From: Zoogloea ramigera
Lineage (GTDB): Bacteria > Pseudomonadota > Gammaproteobacteria > Burkholderiales > Rhodocyclaceae
Direction of reading: 5' to 3'
Length of the DNA: 34,653 nt
Assembly: GCF_006539865.1 (NCBI RefSeq)
Contig: NZ_BJNV01000054.1
Location: 1 to 34,653, forward strand
A model generated the notes under the pieces. The model was not told the DNA's origin, searched no databases, and was given only the letters and a program-made list of their open reading frames with translations. Positions 10,643-19,546 of this stretch are shown here, piece after piece. Both the position numbers and the translations under genes were made by a program. How positions within the stretch are numbered: position 1 is the stretch's first letter; the number at the start of each line of letters is the position of its first letter.

Positions 10643-11211
10643 AGCCCGCGCTCCTGGCCCTGGCGCTTGCCGTGGCGGGCCTTGTCGGCTGCGCCACCCC
10701 GGCGGCGGTGCCGGCGCCCGCTCCCGTGCTGCGCGCCCTCCCTCCGCTCACGCAGTTCGGCCTCGAAGGCCGGCTGCAGGTGCGCGACGGCGAGCGCAGC
10801 GCAGCGGTCGGCATCGACTGGCAGCACGGCCCGGCGCGGGACGAGTGGCTGTTCACCGGTCCGCTGGGGCAGGGCCTAGCGCGCATCGAGGCCGACGCTG
10901 GCGGCGCGCGCATGCTGCTCTCCGATGGCAGCCGCTCGGAGGCGGCCTCCGCCAGCGAGCTCGCCGAGTCCCTGCTGGGCGTGAGCGCGCCCTTCGATGC
11001 GCTGCCGCGCTGGGTCACGGCCCGGCCTGCCGCGACGGCGCAGGTCCGCAGCCTCGACCCCCTGGGGCGCCCGCTGCAGCTGGTCGACCAGGGCTGGATC
11101 ATCGATTACCTCGAATACGCCGGCGAGGCCCCGGACTCGCCGCCGCGCAAGATCGACGTGCAGCGCGGCGACACCCGCCTGCGCCTCATCGTCGACAGCT
11201 GGAACCCCTGA
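10639..11211 (+). CDS. lolB: Outer-membrane lipoprotein insertase LolB
   Basis: LolB receives lipoproteins from the periplasmic carrier LolA and inserts them into the outer membrane. It has 190 residues. The N-terminus is a lipoprotein signal with lipobox LVGC (Cys18). The body matches the LolB beta-barrel fold, with FGLEGRLQVRDG near the start and WIIDYLEYAG plus a closing LRLIVDSW strand, typical of proteobacterial LolB. The start is TTG at 10639 within a TTGA overlap with the TPR gene stop. ispE follows two bases after its stop. lolB-ispE adjacency is a standard gamma/betaproteobacterial arrangement and supports the call. Confidence 0.92.
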   Translation: MKPALLALALAVAGLVGCATPAAVPAPAPVLRALPPLTQFGLEGRLQVRDGERSAAVGIDWQHGPARDEWLFTGPLGQGLARIEADAGGARMLLSDGSRSEAASASELAESLLGVSAPFDALPRWVTARPAATAQVRSLDPLGRPLQLVDQGWIIDYLEYAGEAPDSPPRKIDVQRGDTRLRLIVDSWNP

Positions 11212-11212
11212 C

Positions 11213-12076
11213 ATGACGCTCCCCGACCTCGACCCGGCGCAGCCCCTGTGCGTGCCCGCGCCGGCCAAGATCAACCTCTTCCTGCACATCGTCGGGCGCC
11301 GTCCGGACGGCTATCACCTTCTGCAGACGGCCTTCCGGATGCTCGACTGGGGCGACGAGATCACCCTGCAGCGGCGCGATGACGGCCTGATCCTGCGCAC
11401 CTCCGACGTCCCCGGCGTGCCTGCCGAGTCCGACCTCGTGGTGCGTGCGGCGCGGGCGCTGCAGGCAGCGAGCGGCAGCCGCTTCGGCGCCGACATCGGG
11501 GTTCTCAAGCGGATTCCGATGGGTGGCGGGCTGGGGGGCGGAAGCTCGGATGCGGCCAGTGTGCTGCTGGCCCTCAACCGCTTGTGGGGCTGCGGCCTGT
11601 CGCGCCAGGCCTTGCAGGATCTCGGCCTGAAGCTGGGGGCCGACGTGCCGTTTTTCATCTTCGGCGAGACGGCCTTTGCCGAGGGCGTCGGTGAGGCCCT
11701 TCGCCCGCTCGCGGTGCCGCCGGCCTGGTACGTGGTGGTCGCGCCGCCGGTCTCGGTGCCGACCGCTGAAATATTTTCGGCAAAAGAGTTGACACGCGAT
11801 ACTGAAATCCTAATAATGCAGGGCTTCGCAGCACACAAAACACGAAACGACATGCAGGCAGTTGTCTGTGTGAAGTATCCGGAAGTGGCTGAGTCGCTCG
11901 AGTGGTTGTCGCAGTATGGCGATGCCAGGATGAGTGGATCAGGCGCCTGTTTGTTTGCTCCTTTCGATACGGAAGGGCAGGCGCGGCAGGTGGCGGCAAG
12001 TGTCCCGTTGGGGTGGAAGGTCTGGGTGGCTCGAGGGCTGGACAGGCATCCGCTGAAGGATTGGGTTGCCGACTAG
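11213..12076 (+). CDS. ispE: 4-diphosphocytidyl-2-C-methyl-D-erythritol kinase IspE
   Basis: GHMP kinase of the MEP isoprenoid pathway that phosphorylates CDP-ME at the 2-hydroxyl. It has 287 residues from ATG 11213. Motifs are the N-terminal PAPAKINLFLHIVGRRPDGYH, the ATP-binding glycine loop PMGGGLGGGSSDAAS and the late GHMP motif MSGSGACLF. The stretch from about 11765 to 11860 is much richer in A and T than the rest, with codons such as ATA and AAA. That stretch encodes normal IspE sequence but also contains a near-consensus sigma-70 promoter, which is the likely reason for the unusual codon use. Confidence 0.97.
   Translation: MTLPDLDPAQPLCVPAPAKINLFLHIVGRRPDGYHLLQTAFRMLDWGDEITLQRRDDGLILRTSDVPGVPAESDLVVRAARALQAASGSRFGADIGVLKRIPMGGGLGGGSSDAASVLLALNRLWGCGLSRQALQDLGLKLGADVPFFIFGETAFAEGVGEALRPLAVPPAWYVVVAPPVSVPTAEIFSAKELTRDTEILIMQGFAAHKTRNDMQAVVCVKYPEVAESLEWLSQYGDARMSGSGACLFAPFDTEGQARQVAASVPLGWKVWVARGLDRHPLKDWVAD
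11789..11817 (+). promoter_or_regulatory. Near-consensus sigma-70 promoter inside ispE, reading into tRNA-Gln and prs
   Basis: A perfect TTGACA (11789-11794), a 17-base spacer and AATAAT (11812-11817, 5 of 6) lie within the ispE coding sequence, about 280 bases before tRNA-Gln. The spacing and the local AT-richness in a GC-rich genome argue against chance. In Escherichia coli a promoter of prs also lies within the ispE coding region, so the arrangement has precedent. Confidence 0.7.
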
Positions 12077-12103
12077 TTTGTGTGCAGGGTGAAAACGATT
12101 TCT

Positions 12104-12180
12104 TGGGGAGTCGCCAAGTTGGTCAAGGCACCGGATTTTGATTCCGGCATTCGAAGGTTCGAATCCTTCTTCCCCAGCCA
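12104..12180 (+). tRNA. tRNA-Gln (anticodon TTG)
   Basis: A full cloverleaf of 77 bases with encoded CCA. The acceptor stem is TGGGGAG paired with CTTCCCCA, the anticodon stem CCGGA/TCCGG closes the loop TTTTGAT giving anticodon TTG, and the T arm has GGTTCGAATCC. It lies 27 bases after ispE and is followed directly by a terminator. Confidence 0.97.
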
Positions 12181-12187
12181 AACCGAG

Positions 12188-12215
12188 CGGGCAGGTCAAA
12201 AACCTGCCCGTTTTT
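12188..12215 (+). terminator. Rho-independent terminator between tRNA-Gln and prs
   Basis: A perfect 9-bp stem (12188-12196 with 12202-12210, CGGGCAGGT / ACCTGCCCG), a 5-base loop and TTTTT after it. It lies 8 bases after the tRNA and only 38 bases before the prs start, so prs expression must come from read-through or from a promoter in very little space. Confidence 0.85.
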
Positions 12216-12253
12216 GCTTTAAACGTTCTTCAGCGCAGTAACGAGAGGTGATC

Positions 12254-13204
12254 ATGGCTTCGGGCAGCCTGATGGTTTTCACCGGCAACGCCAACCCCAA
12301 ACTGGCCGCAGATGTTGTGCGGCGTCTGGGGATGTCTCTGGGTTCCGCCACAGTGGGGCGTTTCTCCGACGGTGAAGTCAATGTCGAACTCCTGGAGAAC
12401 GTACGCGGCAAGGACGTCTTCGTCCTTCAGCCGACCTGCGTTCCCACCAACGACAACATCATGGAATTGCTGATCATGGTGGATGCGCTGAAGCGGGCTT
12501 CCGCTGGCCGCATCACCGCAGCGATTCCGTATTTCGGCTATGCACGCCAGGATCGGCGGCCCCGTTCGGCCCGTGTGCCGATCACCGCCAAGCTGGTCGC
12601 CAACATGCTCCAGGCCGCCGGCGTGCAGCGTGTCCTCACGGTTGACCTCCACGCCGACCAGATCCAGGGTTTCTTCGACATTCCGGTTGACAACATCTAC
12701 GCAGCCCCGGTGCTGCTGGATCACCTGGAAAAGCAGAAGTACGAGAACCTGATGGTCGTCTCGCCGGACGTGGGCGGTGTGGTGCGTGCCCGTGCGTTCG
12801 CGAAGCGCCTCGAGTGCGACCTGGCCATCATCGACAAGCGTCGTCCCAAGGCCAACGTGTCCGAGGTGATGAACATCATCGGTGAGGTCGAAGGCCGCAC
12901 CTGCGTGATCATGGACGACATCGTCGATACCGCCGGCACCCTTTGCAAAGCCGCCCAGGCGCTCAAGGAAAACGGCGCCAAGCGCGTGATGGCCTACTGC
13001 ACCCACGCGGTGCTGTCCGGCCCGGCGATCTCCCGCATCAACGAATCCGACCTCGACGAGCTGGTTGTCACCGACACCATCCCGCTGTCCGACGAGGCCC
13101 GGGCCTGCAGTCGCATCCGCTCCGTGTCGATCGCCGCACTGCTGGCCGACACGATGCTGCGGATCAGCAACGAAGAATCGGTCAGCTCGCTGTTTTGCGA
13201 GTAA
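12254..13204 (+). CDS. prs: Ribose-phosphate pyrophosphokinase (PRPP synthetase)
   Basis: Makes PRPP from ribose 5-phosphate and ATP for purine, pyrimidine, NAD, histidine and tryptophan synthesis. It has 316 residues from ATG 12254, preceded by GAGAGG. An in-frame GTG two codons earlier is less well placed. Signatures are the N-terminal [13 protein letters not shown], the ATP-binding region [21 protein letters not shown] and the PRPP-binding loop [13 protein letters not shown]. Upstream lie ispE and tRNA-Gln with a terminator between, and downstream a terminator, then rplY and pth. This block is conserved in many proteobacteria. Confidence 0.98.
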   Translation: MASGSLMVFTGNANPKLAADVVRRLGMSLGSATVGRFSDGEVNVELLENVRGKDVFVLQPTCVPTNDNIMELLIMVDALKRASAGRITAAIPYFGYARQDRRPRSARVPITAKLVANMLQAAGVQRVLTVDLHADQIQGFFDIPVDNIYAAPVLLDHLEKQKYENLMVVSPDVGGVVRARAFAKRLECDLAIIDKRRPKANVSEVMNIIGEVEGRTCVIMDDIVDTAGTLCKAAQALKENGAKRVMAYCTHAVLSGPAISRINESDLDELVVTDTIPLSDEARACSRIRSVSIAALLADTMLRISNEESVSSLFCE

Positions 13205-13218
13205 GCCGTCAAGTTTCG

Positions 13219-13247
13219 AGCCGGTGGGGGTGCCCGCCGGCTTTTTT
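13219..13247 (+). terminator. Rho-independent terminator after prs
   Basis: A 10-bp stem with one T-G wobble (13219-13228 with 13233-13242), a GGTG loop and a run of T from 13242 to 13247. It lies 15 bases after the prs stop and about 50 bases before rplY. Confidence 0.85.
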
Positions 13248-13294
13248 CACGCCTTGTCTGGTCGCGGACGGGGTTTAAATCTGGAGTATCAAGC

Positions 13295-13894
13295 ATGACC
13301 ATCAAATTCAACGCCAAAGCGCGTGACGTCCAGGGTTCGAGTGCGAGCCGCCGCCTGCGTCGCGCCGGCAGTGTTCCCGCCATCGTCTTCGGCGGCGGTG
13401 CCGCCCCCCAACAGGTCGAGGTCGATCACAACGAGATCTACCACGCCCTGCGCAATGAAGCCTTCCACTCGTCCGTGCTGAGCATGGTGCTCGACGGCGC
13501 CACCCAGGCCGTGATCCTGAAGGACACCCAGTGGCACCCGTACAAGCAGCAAGTGCTGCACCTCGACTTCCAGCGCGTCGACGCCACCCACAAGATCCAC
13601 GTGAAGGTGCCGCTGCACTTCATCAACGCCGACATCGCTCCGGGCGTCAAGCTCGAAGGCGGCATGGTGTCCCACCCCTACACCGAACTGACCGTCGAGT
13701 GCCTGCCGGGCGCCCTGCCGGAGTTCATCGAGGTCGACCTGAAGGATCTCAAGTCCGGCGCGTCCATCCACGTCTCCAATCTGACCCTGCCGGCTGGCGT
13801 GAAGGTCCTGGCCCACGGTGAAGACCCGGTCGTGGCCACCATCCTGGCTATTCGCGGTGGTGACGAAGCCGCCGAAGAAACTCCGGCAGCCTGA
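13295..13894 (+). CDS. rplY: 50S ribosomal protein L25/general stress protein Ctc
   Basis: 5S rRNA-binding ribosomal protein of the long, two-domain CTC type, 199 residues. The N-terminal L25 domain begins with [21 protein letters not shown] and contains PAIVFGGG. The C-terminal TL5-type domain follows from about residue 95, with [18 protein letters not shown]. The start has GGAG nine bases upstream. A terminator separates it from prs, so it probably has its own promoter in the roughly 45-base spacer. pth follows after 34 bases, the usual rplY-pth pair. Confidence 0.97.
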   Translation: MTIKFNAKARDVQGSSASRRLRRAGSVPAIVFGGGAAPQQVEVDHNEIYHALRNEAFHSSVLSMVLDGATQAVILKDTQWHPYKQQVLHLDFQRVDATHKIHVKVPLHFINADIAPGVKLEGGMVSHPYTELTVECLPGALPEFIEVDLKDLKSGASIHVSNLTLPAGVKVLAHGEDPVVATILAIRGGDEAAEETPAA

Positions 13895-13928
13895 TCCCGC
13901 GGCGGGTATTGACGAGGTCGAACGCACG

Positions 13929-14525
13929 ATGAGCCAGCCTGCACCGAAGCTCATCGTCGGCCTCGGCAATCCCGGCGACGAGTACGCCCAAACCCGGCAC
14001 AACGCCGGGTTTTGGTTTTGTGAGCGCCTGGCGCGCGAGCTGGGGGTTTCCTTCAGCCGCGAGGCCCGCTTTCACGGCCTGGCAGCCAACGCCCGCAGCG
14101 AGGGCGTGTGGCTGCTGATGCCGCAGACCTTCATGAACCGCTCCGGCCAGTCGGTGGCCGCGCTGGCGCGTTTCTACCGGATTACACCGGCCGAGATCCT
14201 CGTCGTGCATGACGAGCTCGACATCCCCCCTGGCCAGTTGCGCCTCAAGTTCGGCGGTGGCCTCGGTGGCCACAACGGCCTCAAGGACATCACCGCCCAC
14301 CTGGGCACCCAGGATTTCTGGCGTCTGCGGGTCGGCATCGGCCACCCGGGTGATCGCAACGAAGTGGTCAATTTCGTCCTCAAGCCTCCCCGGCGTGAGG
14401 AGTTTGACTTGATCGACGAGTCCATCGATCGCGCCCTCGCCGTGTGGCCGACCCTCGCCAAGGGCGACTGGAACGCTGCCACTCAGCGCCTCAACACCCG
14501 CCCGGCCGCCAAACCTGGCGCCTGA
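13929..14525 (+). CDS. pth: Peptidyl-tRNA hydrolase
   Basis: Releases tRNA from peptidyl-tRNAs dropped by the ribosome. It has 198 residues from ATG 13929, with GAGGT upstream. Motifs are [22 protein letters not shown], containing the catalytic His, then [33 protein letters not shown] with the catalytic Asp, and GHNGLKDI. An open frame extending upstream into rplY is rejected because the conserved N-terminus begins at the chosen Met. It is probably co-transcribed with rplY. Confidence 0.98.
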   Translation: MSQPAPKLIVGLGNPGDEYAQTRHNAGFWFCERLARELGVSFSREARFHGLAANARSEGVWLLMPQTFMNRSGQSVAALARFYRITPAEILVVHDELDIPPGQLRLKFGGGLGGHNGLKDITAHLGTQDFWRLRVGIGHPGDRNEVVNFVLKPPRREEFDLIDESIDRALAVWPTLAKGDWNAATQRLNTRPAAKPGA

Positions 14526-14552
14526 GCGCGCATTAATTTACTTCCTTGCAGT

Positions 14553-14579
14553 TCAGAGGCCTTTGGCCTAGGCCGTAAA
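14553..14579 (+). promoter_or_regulatory. Sigma-28 (FliA)-like promoter before the heme chemoreceptor
   Basis: TCAGAGGC, 11 bases, GCCGTAAA, ending 58 bases before the chemoreceptor start. The Escherichia coli consensus is TAAAGTTT-N11-GCCGATAA, and pseudomonad sites begin with TCAAG at the same spacing. The same geometry recurs at 26948 and 30148. Confidence 0.55.
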
Positions 14580-14637
14580 CAGGCTCAGTCATTGCGGGCC
14601 CCTGTCGAGGGCATCGCCTGAACCAAGGAAGAATTGC

Positions 14638-16260
14638 ATGCGCAAACTCGCCGATACGCCTATTTCCCTGCGCCTGACCGGTGCGATCTGGTTGATGCTC
14701 CTGTTCGCCTGGGGCGGCATGATCGTGTGGGAGACCCGCGTCAATCGTGAAACGGCCATCGACCAGGCGCAGGATTTCGCCCGCAGCATCCATGAGATGA
14801 CCATGGCGGGCCTCACCGGCATGATGATCACCGGCACGGTCGGGCAGCGGGAGGTGTTCCTCGATCAGATCAAGCAGCTGTCTGTCATCAAGGACCTCGA
14901 AGTGATCCGCGGTGAGGGCGTCAGCCGCCAGTATGGCCCGGGCAACCGGCCGATCCCGCAGCTCGACGCCGACGAGCGGGAGGCTCTCGAGAGGCGCGCC
15001 GAGGTGCTGCGGGTCGAGCGCGATCCGGTAGCCGGCGAGTATCTGCGCGTCGTCATGCCGGCGCTGGCGTCCGAGAATTACCTGGGCAAGAACTGCATCG
15101 CCTGCCATCAGGTTCCGGCGGGGACGCCGCTGGGGCTGGTGAGCATGAAGGTGTCCCTCGACAAGGTGAACGCCGCTGTCGACACCTTCATGTGGAAGAG
15201 CATCGTGAGCGCGTTGGTGGTGTCGCTGCCGCTGATCGCCTTCGTGGTGTTTTTCGTGCGGCGTTTTGTCGTGGGGCCGCTCACCGAGATGAACGCCAGC
15301 CTCGCCGAGATCGCCAAGGGTGAGGGTGATCTCACCCGGCGCCTTCAGGTGGCAGGGCGCGACGAGATCGGCCAGACCGCGGCCACCTTCAACGCGATGC
15401 TCGCCACGATTGCACAGCTGGTCCGCCAGGTCGGTGAGTCGGCCGGGCAGGTCACGAGTTCGGCGCGTCAGTTGTCGAGCGGGGCGGTCCAGGTCGCCGA
15501 CGGCTCGCGGCGCCAGAACGAACATTCCGGGCAGGTCGCCGCGGCCGTCGAGAACGTCGCGGAGGGTATCGCCAGCGTCGCCGCGAGCGCCGAGCGCGTG
15601 CATGGGCGCTCCCAGGAGAGCCTGCGCCGCTCCGGCGAGGGCGCCCAGACCCTGGTCCGCCTGGTTGCCGAGGTGGATCAGGCGGAGGCCGCCGTGCGGC
15701 AAATGGCCGACTCGGTCGAGCACTTCGTCGACTCCTCGACCTCGATCACCACGATGACCCAGGAGGTTCGCGAGATCGCCGAGCAGACCAATCTGCTGGC
15801 GCTCAACGCGGCCATCGAGGCGGCCCGCGCCGGCGAGCAGGGGCGCGGCTTCGCGGTGGTTGCCGACGAGGTACGCAAGCTGGCCGAAAAGTCGGCCCGC
15901 TCGGCGGGCGACATCGACAGCGTCACCACCAGTCTGTCACGGCAGTCGGTGGCCGTGCGCGAGGCGGTCCACGCCGGCCTCGAACATCTGGAGTCCAGCC
16001 GGGCTGCGGTCGCGATGGTGTCGACGGCCATCGCGGCGGCCAACGAGTCGGTTGTGGCGGTGGGCCATGGCCTCGACGAGATTGCCGAGGCGACCGAACA
16101 GCAGCGCACCGCCAGCGCCGAGGTGGCGGCAGGGATTGAGGCGATCGCCGAGATGGCCCGCGACAACAACGCCGCCGTCGAGACGACGGCCGATGCCGCC
16201 CGCGAGATGGAAAGGCTGGCCGTCGAGCTTCAGCAGGCGGTGTCCCGTTTCCGCGTCTGA
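14638..16260 (+). CDS. Methyl-accepting chemotaxis protein with a periplasmic c-type heme motif
   Basis: Transmembrane chemoreceptor of 540 residues that should signal through CheA/CheW to the flagellar motor. The order is TM1 at about 13-32, a periplasmic sensor domain at about 33-185, TM2 at about 188-206, HAMP ([25 protein letters not shown] split around 222-245), then a cytoplasmic signalling hairpin with [21 protein letters not shown] and the [17 protein letters not shown] tip. Just before TM2 the sensor has CIACH at residues 153-157, a CxxCH heme c attachment motif. Heme-binding chemoreceptors of this kind are known from anaerobic and metal-reducing bacteria as redox or gas sensors. No C-terminal NWETF-like pentapeptide is present. 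A sigma-28-like promoter precedes it. Confidence 0.93.
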   Translation: MRKLADTPISLRLTGAIWLMLLFAWGGMIVWETRVNRETAIDQAQDFARSIHEMTMAGLTGMMITGTVGQREVFLDQIKQLSVIKDLEVIRGEGVSRQYGPGNRPIPQLDADEREALERRAEVLRVERDPVAGEYLRVVMPALASENYLGKNCIACHQVPAGTPLGLVSMKVSLDKVNAAVDTFMWKSIVSALVVSLPLIAFVVFFVRRFVVGPLTEMNASLAEIAKGEGDLTRRLQVAGRDEIGQTAATFNAMLATIAQLVRQVGESAGQVTSSARQLSSGAVQVADGSRRQNEHSGQVAAAVENVAEGIASVAASAERVHGRSQESLRRSGEGAQTLVRLVAEVDQAEAAVRQMADSVEHFVDSSTSITTMTQEVREIAEQTNLLALNAAIEAARAGEQGRGFAVVADEVRKLAEKSARSAGDIDSVTTSLSRQSVAVREAVHAGLEHLESSRAAVAMVSTAIAAANESVVAVGHGLDEIAEATEQQRTASAEVAAGIEAIAEMARDNNAAVETTADAAREMERLAVELQQAVSRFRV

Positions 16261-16366
16261 CGGCTTTTCGACGGCAAGTTCCGTATCTCGTGGCGTCAGC
16301 GCGGGGTTCCGGGGCTAAAATACAAAATTGGCAACAGCCCATTTGCTACAAGACGGAGCCCCCCAG

Positions 16367-18208
16367 ATGCCCCAGTACCGTTCCCGCACCTCCACCGCCG
16401 GTCGCAACATGGCCGGCGCCCGCGCCCTGTGGCGAGCCACCGGCATGAAGGACGGCGATTTCGAAAAGCCGATCATTGCCGTGGTGAACAGCTTCACCCA
16501 GTTCGTGCCCGGCCACGTGCACCTCAAGGATCTCGGCCAGCTGGTCGCCCGCGAGATCGAAGCAGCCGGTGGCGTGGCCAAGGAGTTCAACACCATCGCC
16601 ATCGACGACGGCATCGCGATGGGCCATGGCGGCATGTTGTATTCGCTGCCCAGCCGCGACCTGATCGCCGACAGCGTCGAGTACATGTGCAACGGCCACA
16701 CCGCCGACGCGATGGTGTGCATCTCCAACTGCGACAAGATCACCCCGGGCATGCTGATGGCCGCGCTGCGCCTCAACATTCCGGCGATCTTTGTTTCCGG
16801 TGGCCCGATGGAGGCCGGCAAGGTGAAGTGGGAGTCCAAGGTGATCTCCCTCGACCTCGTCGACGCGATGGTCAAGGCCGCCGACAGCAGCTGCTCCGAC
16901 GAAGAGGTGAACGCCATCGAGCGCTCCGCCTGCCCGACCTGCGGCTCCTGCTCCGGCATGTTCACCGCCAACTCGATGAACTGCCTCACCGAGGCCCTCG
17001 GCCTGTCGCTGCCGGGCAACGGCACCGTGGTGGCCACCCACGTCGACCGGGAGCGCCTCTTCAAGGAAGCCGGCCGGCGCATCGTCGATCTGGCCCGCCG
17101 CTACTACGAGCACGACGACGAGTCGGTGCTGCCGCGCTCCATCGCCAGCTACAAGGCCTTCGAGAACGCCATCAGCCTCGACGTGGCGATGGGCGGCTCG
17201 ACCAACACCGTGCTGCACCTGCTGGCCGCGGCCAAGGAGGCCGGTGTCGACTTCAAGATGCAGGACATCGACCGTATCTCCCGCCAGGTGCCCTGCCTGT
17301 GCAAGGTGGCGCCGGCGGTGGCCGACGTGCATATCGAGGACGTTCACCGCGCCGGCGGCATCATGGCGATCCTGGGCGAACTCGCCCGCGCCGGTCTGCT
17401 GCATACCGACCTGCCCACCGTCCATAGCAAGACCATGGCCGAAGCCCTGGCCACCTGGGACGTCATGCAGGCCCACGATGCGGGCGTGTTCAGTTTCTAC
17501 AAGGCGGGCCCGGGCGGCGTGCCGACCCAGGTCGCCTTCAGCCAGGACCGCCGCTGGAACGAGCTCGACATGGACCGCAGCCACGGCGTGATCCGTGACA
17601 AGGCCAACGCCTTCAGCCAGGACGGTGGCCTCGCCGTGCTGTACGGCAACATCGCCGAGAAGGGCTGCATCGTGAAGACCGCCGGTGTCGATGAGTCCAT
17701 CTGGAAATTCACCGGCCGCGCCCGTGTCTTCGAGAGCCAGGAAGACGCCGTCGCCGGCATCCTCGACGATCAGATCGTCGCCGGCGACGTGGTGGTGATC
17801 CGCTACGAAGGGCCGAAGGGCGGCCCGGGCATGCAGGAAATGCTCTACCCGACCAGCTACCTGAAGTCGAAGGGCCTCGGCAAGGCCTGTGCGCTCCTGA
17901 CCGACGGGCGCTTCTCCGGCGGCACCTCGGGCCTCTCCATCGGCCATGCCTCCCCCGAGGCGGCCTGTGGCGGCGCGATCGGCCTGGTGGAGGAGGGCGA
18001 CGTCATCGAGATCGACATCCCCAACCGCCGCATTCACCTGGCGGTGAGCGAAGCCGACCTGGCGAGTCGTCGTGAAGCCCAGAACGCCCGCGGCTGGAAG
18101 CCCGCCAACCGGGTGCGTCATGTGTCGGCGGCCCTGCAGGCCTACGCGGCGCTGACGACCAGTGCAGACACCGGCGCCGTGAGGGATGTCACACAAATTC
18201 AATCCTGA
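16367..18208 (+). CDS. ilvD: Dihydroxy-acid dehydratase IlvD
   Basis: Fe-S dehydratase of valine, leucine and isoleucine synthesis, converting 2,3-dihydroxy-isovalerate or -methylvalerate to the 2-keto acids. It has 613 residues from ATG 16367 with ACGGAG upstream, close to the usual 610-620. Conserved features are [23 protein letters not shown]-type start motifs, [12 protein letters not shown] and [20 protein letters not shown] (cluster cysteines and the Mg-binding lysine region), and [21 protein letters not shown] near the C-terminus. A TAAAAT -10-like box lies at 16315 but has no good -35. The gene is monocistronic by appearance, with a terminator right after it. Confidence 0.98.
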   Translation: MPQYRSRTSTAGRNMAGARALWRATGMKDGDFEKPIIAVVNSFTQFVPGHVHLKDLGQLVAREIEAAGGVAKEFNTIAIDDGIAMGHGGMLYSLPSRDLIADSVEYMCNGHTADAMVCISNCDKITPGMLMAALRLNIPAIFVSGGPMEAGKVKWESKVISLDLVDAMVKAADSSCSDEEVNAIERSACPTCGSCSGMFTANSMNCLTEALGLSLPGNGTVVATHVDRERLFKEAGRRIVDLARRYYEHDDESVLPRSIASYKAFENAISLDVAMGGSTNTVLHLLAAAKEAGVDFKMQDIDRISRQVPCLCKVAPAVADVHIEDVHRAGGIMAILGELARAGLLHTDLPTVHSKTMAEALATWDVMQAHDAGVFSFYKAGPGGVPTQVAFSQDRRWNELDMDRSHGVIRDKANAFSQDGGLAVLYGNIAEKGCIVKTAGVDESIWKFTGRARVFESQEDAVAGILDDQIVAGDVVVIRYEGPKGGPGMQEMLYPTSYLKSKGLGKACALLTDGRFSGGTSGLSIGHASPEAACGGAIGLVEEGDVIEIDIPNRRIHLAVSEADLASRREAQNARGWKPANRVRHVSAALQAYAALTTSADTGAVRDVTQIQS

Positions 18209-18230
18209 ATTTGTCGGATTTTGTAGTATC

Positions 18231-18261
18231 AAGAGCCTAACGTGAGTTAGGCTCTTTTTTT
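18231..18261 (+). terminator. Rho-independent terminator after ilvD
   Basis: A perfect 11-bp stem (18231-18241 with 18246-18256, AAGAGCCTAAC / GTTAGGCTCTT), a GTGA loop and a T run to 18261. It lies 22 bases after the ilvD stop. Confidence 0.92.
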
Positions 18262-18398
18262 ATTGTATTTGTTGAATTGTTCCTCCTGGAAGGCGATCAG
18301 GGGTTCTCGAAGGGGGCTTTGCGCACCGAGCGTGACTCCATTCCGGGCAGGCCTGTCATCCGCTAGCATCGCATTCATCATCACAGGTTCGACCGATC

Positions 18399-19367
18399 AT
18401 GACATCTGCCCTCGTCTCCTCCCCCGCCTACGGTCCGGCGTGCCTCGTCCGTGAGATCGTGGTGCGTGCCGAGTGGGAGCGTCTCTACCGCCAGCTGCCG
18501 ATGCCACACATGGTGCAGGCCTGGGTCTATGGCGAGGCCAAGGCGGCGGAGGGCTGGGGTGTGGAGCGGCTGGTGTTCGAACAGCACGGCCGGCCGCTGG
18601 CCATCTGTCAGGTCCTGGTCAAGCGTCTGCTCGGTTTGCCGGTGGCGGCCCGGATCAACCGCGGGCCCCAGTTCATGGCGGTCCGTCCGTCGGATGCGGA
18701 CGGGCGGGCGGTTTATGCCGCCTTGCGCCAGCGCTGGCGTTTCGGACGCCGCGGTGTGCTGCTGATGGCGCCGGGGCTGGTGGAGTCGGCGTCGCTGCGG
18801 GCCTGGCTGCGGACGATGGGTTTCCGGACCCGCGGGGTGGCCGGCTGGTGCTCGGCGACGCTCGATCTGACTTTGGGCGAGGAGGCCCTGCGCAGGCAAC
18901 TGGCGGCCAACTGGCGTAACCACCTCAACGTGGCGGAGCGGAGCGGCCTCGTCTTCGAGCTGTCCACGGCGCCGGAGGCTGTGGACTGGATGCTGGCGCG
19001 CCACGCCGAGCACATGCAGGAGAAGGGTTTTTCCGGGACGACGGTGACTTTCCTGCGGGCGTTGCAGCGTGAGGCGCCGGACGACTTCTTCGTGGCGCGG
19101 GCCCTGCTGAACGGCGAACCGCTCGCCGGGATGGTCGTCTTCCGCTTCGGCCGCAGCGCCGAGTACTTCGTGGGCTGGTACGGGCCCGAGGCGCGCCAGG
19201 CCAAGGCCGGCAACTTCCTGCTGTGGCACGCGGCCCAGGCCATGGGCCGTCTGGGCTGCGAGCGTTTCGACCTGGGCGGGTATTCCTCGTCGGAGGGCTA
19301 CGGGCGTTTCAAGCAGGACATGCGTGGCAATGAATACCACCTGATGGAGGAGTGGCTGGCTGTCTGA
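18399..19367 (+). CDS. FemAB-like/GNAT-fold acyltransferase
   Basis: 322 residues resembling FemAB-related proteins (two GNAT-like domains, as in lipid II:glycine glycyltransferases and similar aminoacyl or acetyl transferases). Supporting stretches are an N-terminal MVQAWVYGEAKAAEGWGVERL, a central NWRNHLNVAERSGL with a following helix AEHMQEKGF, and the closing FDLGGYSSSEGYGRFKQDMRG followed by an aromatic EYHLMEEW tail. No signal peptide or membrane segment is visible, so it is probably cytosolic. In Gram-negative bacteria such genes often act in capsule or exopolysaccharide synthesis, but nothing nearby confirms that here. It lies alone between a terminator and a hairpin-rich spacer. Confidence 0.75.
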   Translation: MTSALVSSPAYGPACLVREIVVRAEWERLYRQLPMPHMVQAWVYGEAKAAEGWGVERLVFEQHGRPLAICQVLVKRLLGLPVAARINRGPQFMAVRPSDADGRAVYAALRQRWRFGRRGVLLMAPGLVESASLRAWLRTMGFRTRGVAGWCSATLDLTLGEEALRRQLAANWRNHLNVAERSGLVFELSTAPEAVDWMLARHAEHMQEKGFSGTTVTFLRALQREAPDDFFVARALLNGEPLAGMVVFRFGRSAEYFVGWYGPEARQAKAGNFLLWHAAQAMGRLGCERFDLGGYSSSEGYGRFKQDMRGNEYHLMEEWLAV

Positions 19368-19376
19368 GCGCTCCGT

Positions 19377-19546
19377 GGCTGGGCTCAGCCCAGCCCGCCC
19401 CCCCCGTGGGGGCAAGGAAACTCGGGGTGGCCTGCGTTTCCTTGAGAGCGCCCCGGGAACGGCTTGGGCATACAAGCCCCTGCCTGCGGGCAAGGGCGCG
19501 CGGTTGCCCTGCGTGTTCTTGCGACGGTGGGCCGCCTGGCCGGGCG
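19377..19546. repeat. Hairpin-rich intergenic element; candidate dispersed repeat
   Basis: The 170 bases between two convergent genes carry a succession of inverted repeats: a perfect 9-1-9 palindrome at 19377-19395 (GGCTGGGCT C AGCCCAGCC), CCCCCCGTGGGGG just after, GGAAAC...GTTTCC (19416-19441), and GGCTTG-N6-CAAGCC near 19461-19478. There is no gene of its own and no run of T typical of a terminator. The GGGCTCAGCCC core is shared with the spacer at the ftsY 3' end. The layout resembles dispersed bacterial interspersed elements, but copy number cannot be seen from one window. Confidence 0.5.

Noticed and set aside
11765-11870. AT-rich patch with unusual codons in ispE as a sign of gene transfer or recombination
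   Set aside because: The encoded protein is continuous, ordinary IspE, and the patch coincides with a consensus promoter, which explains the base composition better.
14650-14657. GCCGATAC at the start of the chemoreceptor gene as a sigma-28 -10 element
   Set aside because: It lies inside the coding sequence and has no -35-like element at the right distance.
16346-18232. A 628-codon open frame antisense to ilvD
   Set aside because: ilvD is unmistakable on the plus strand, and the antisense product has the same biased His/Asp/Gly/Val composition as other shadows.
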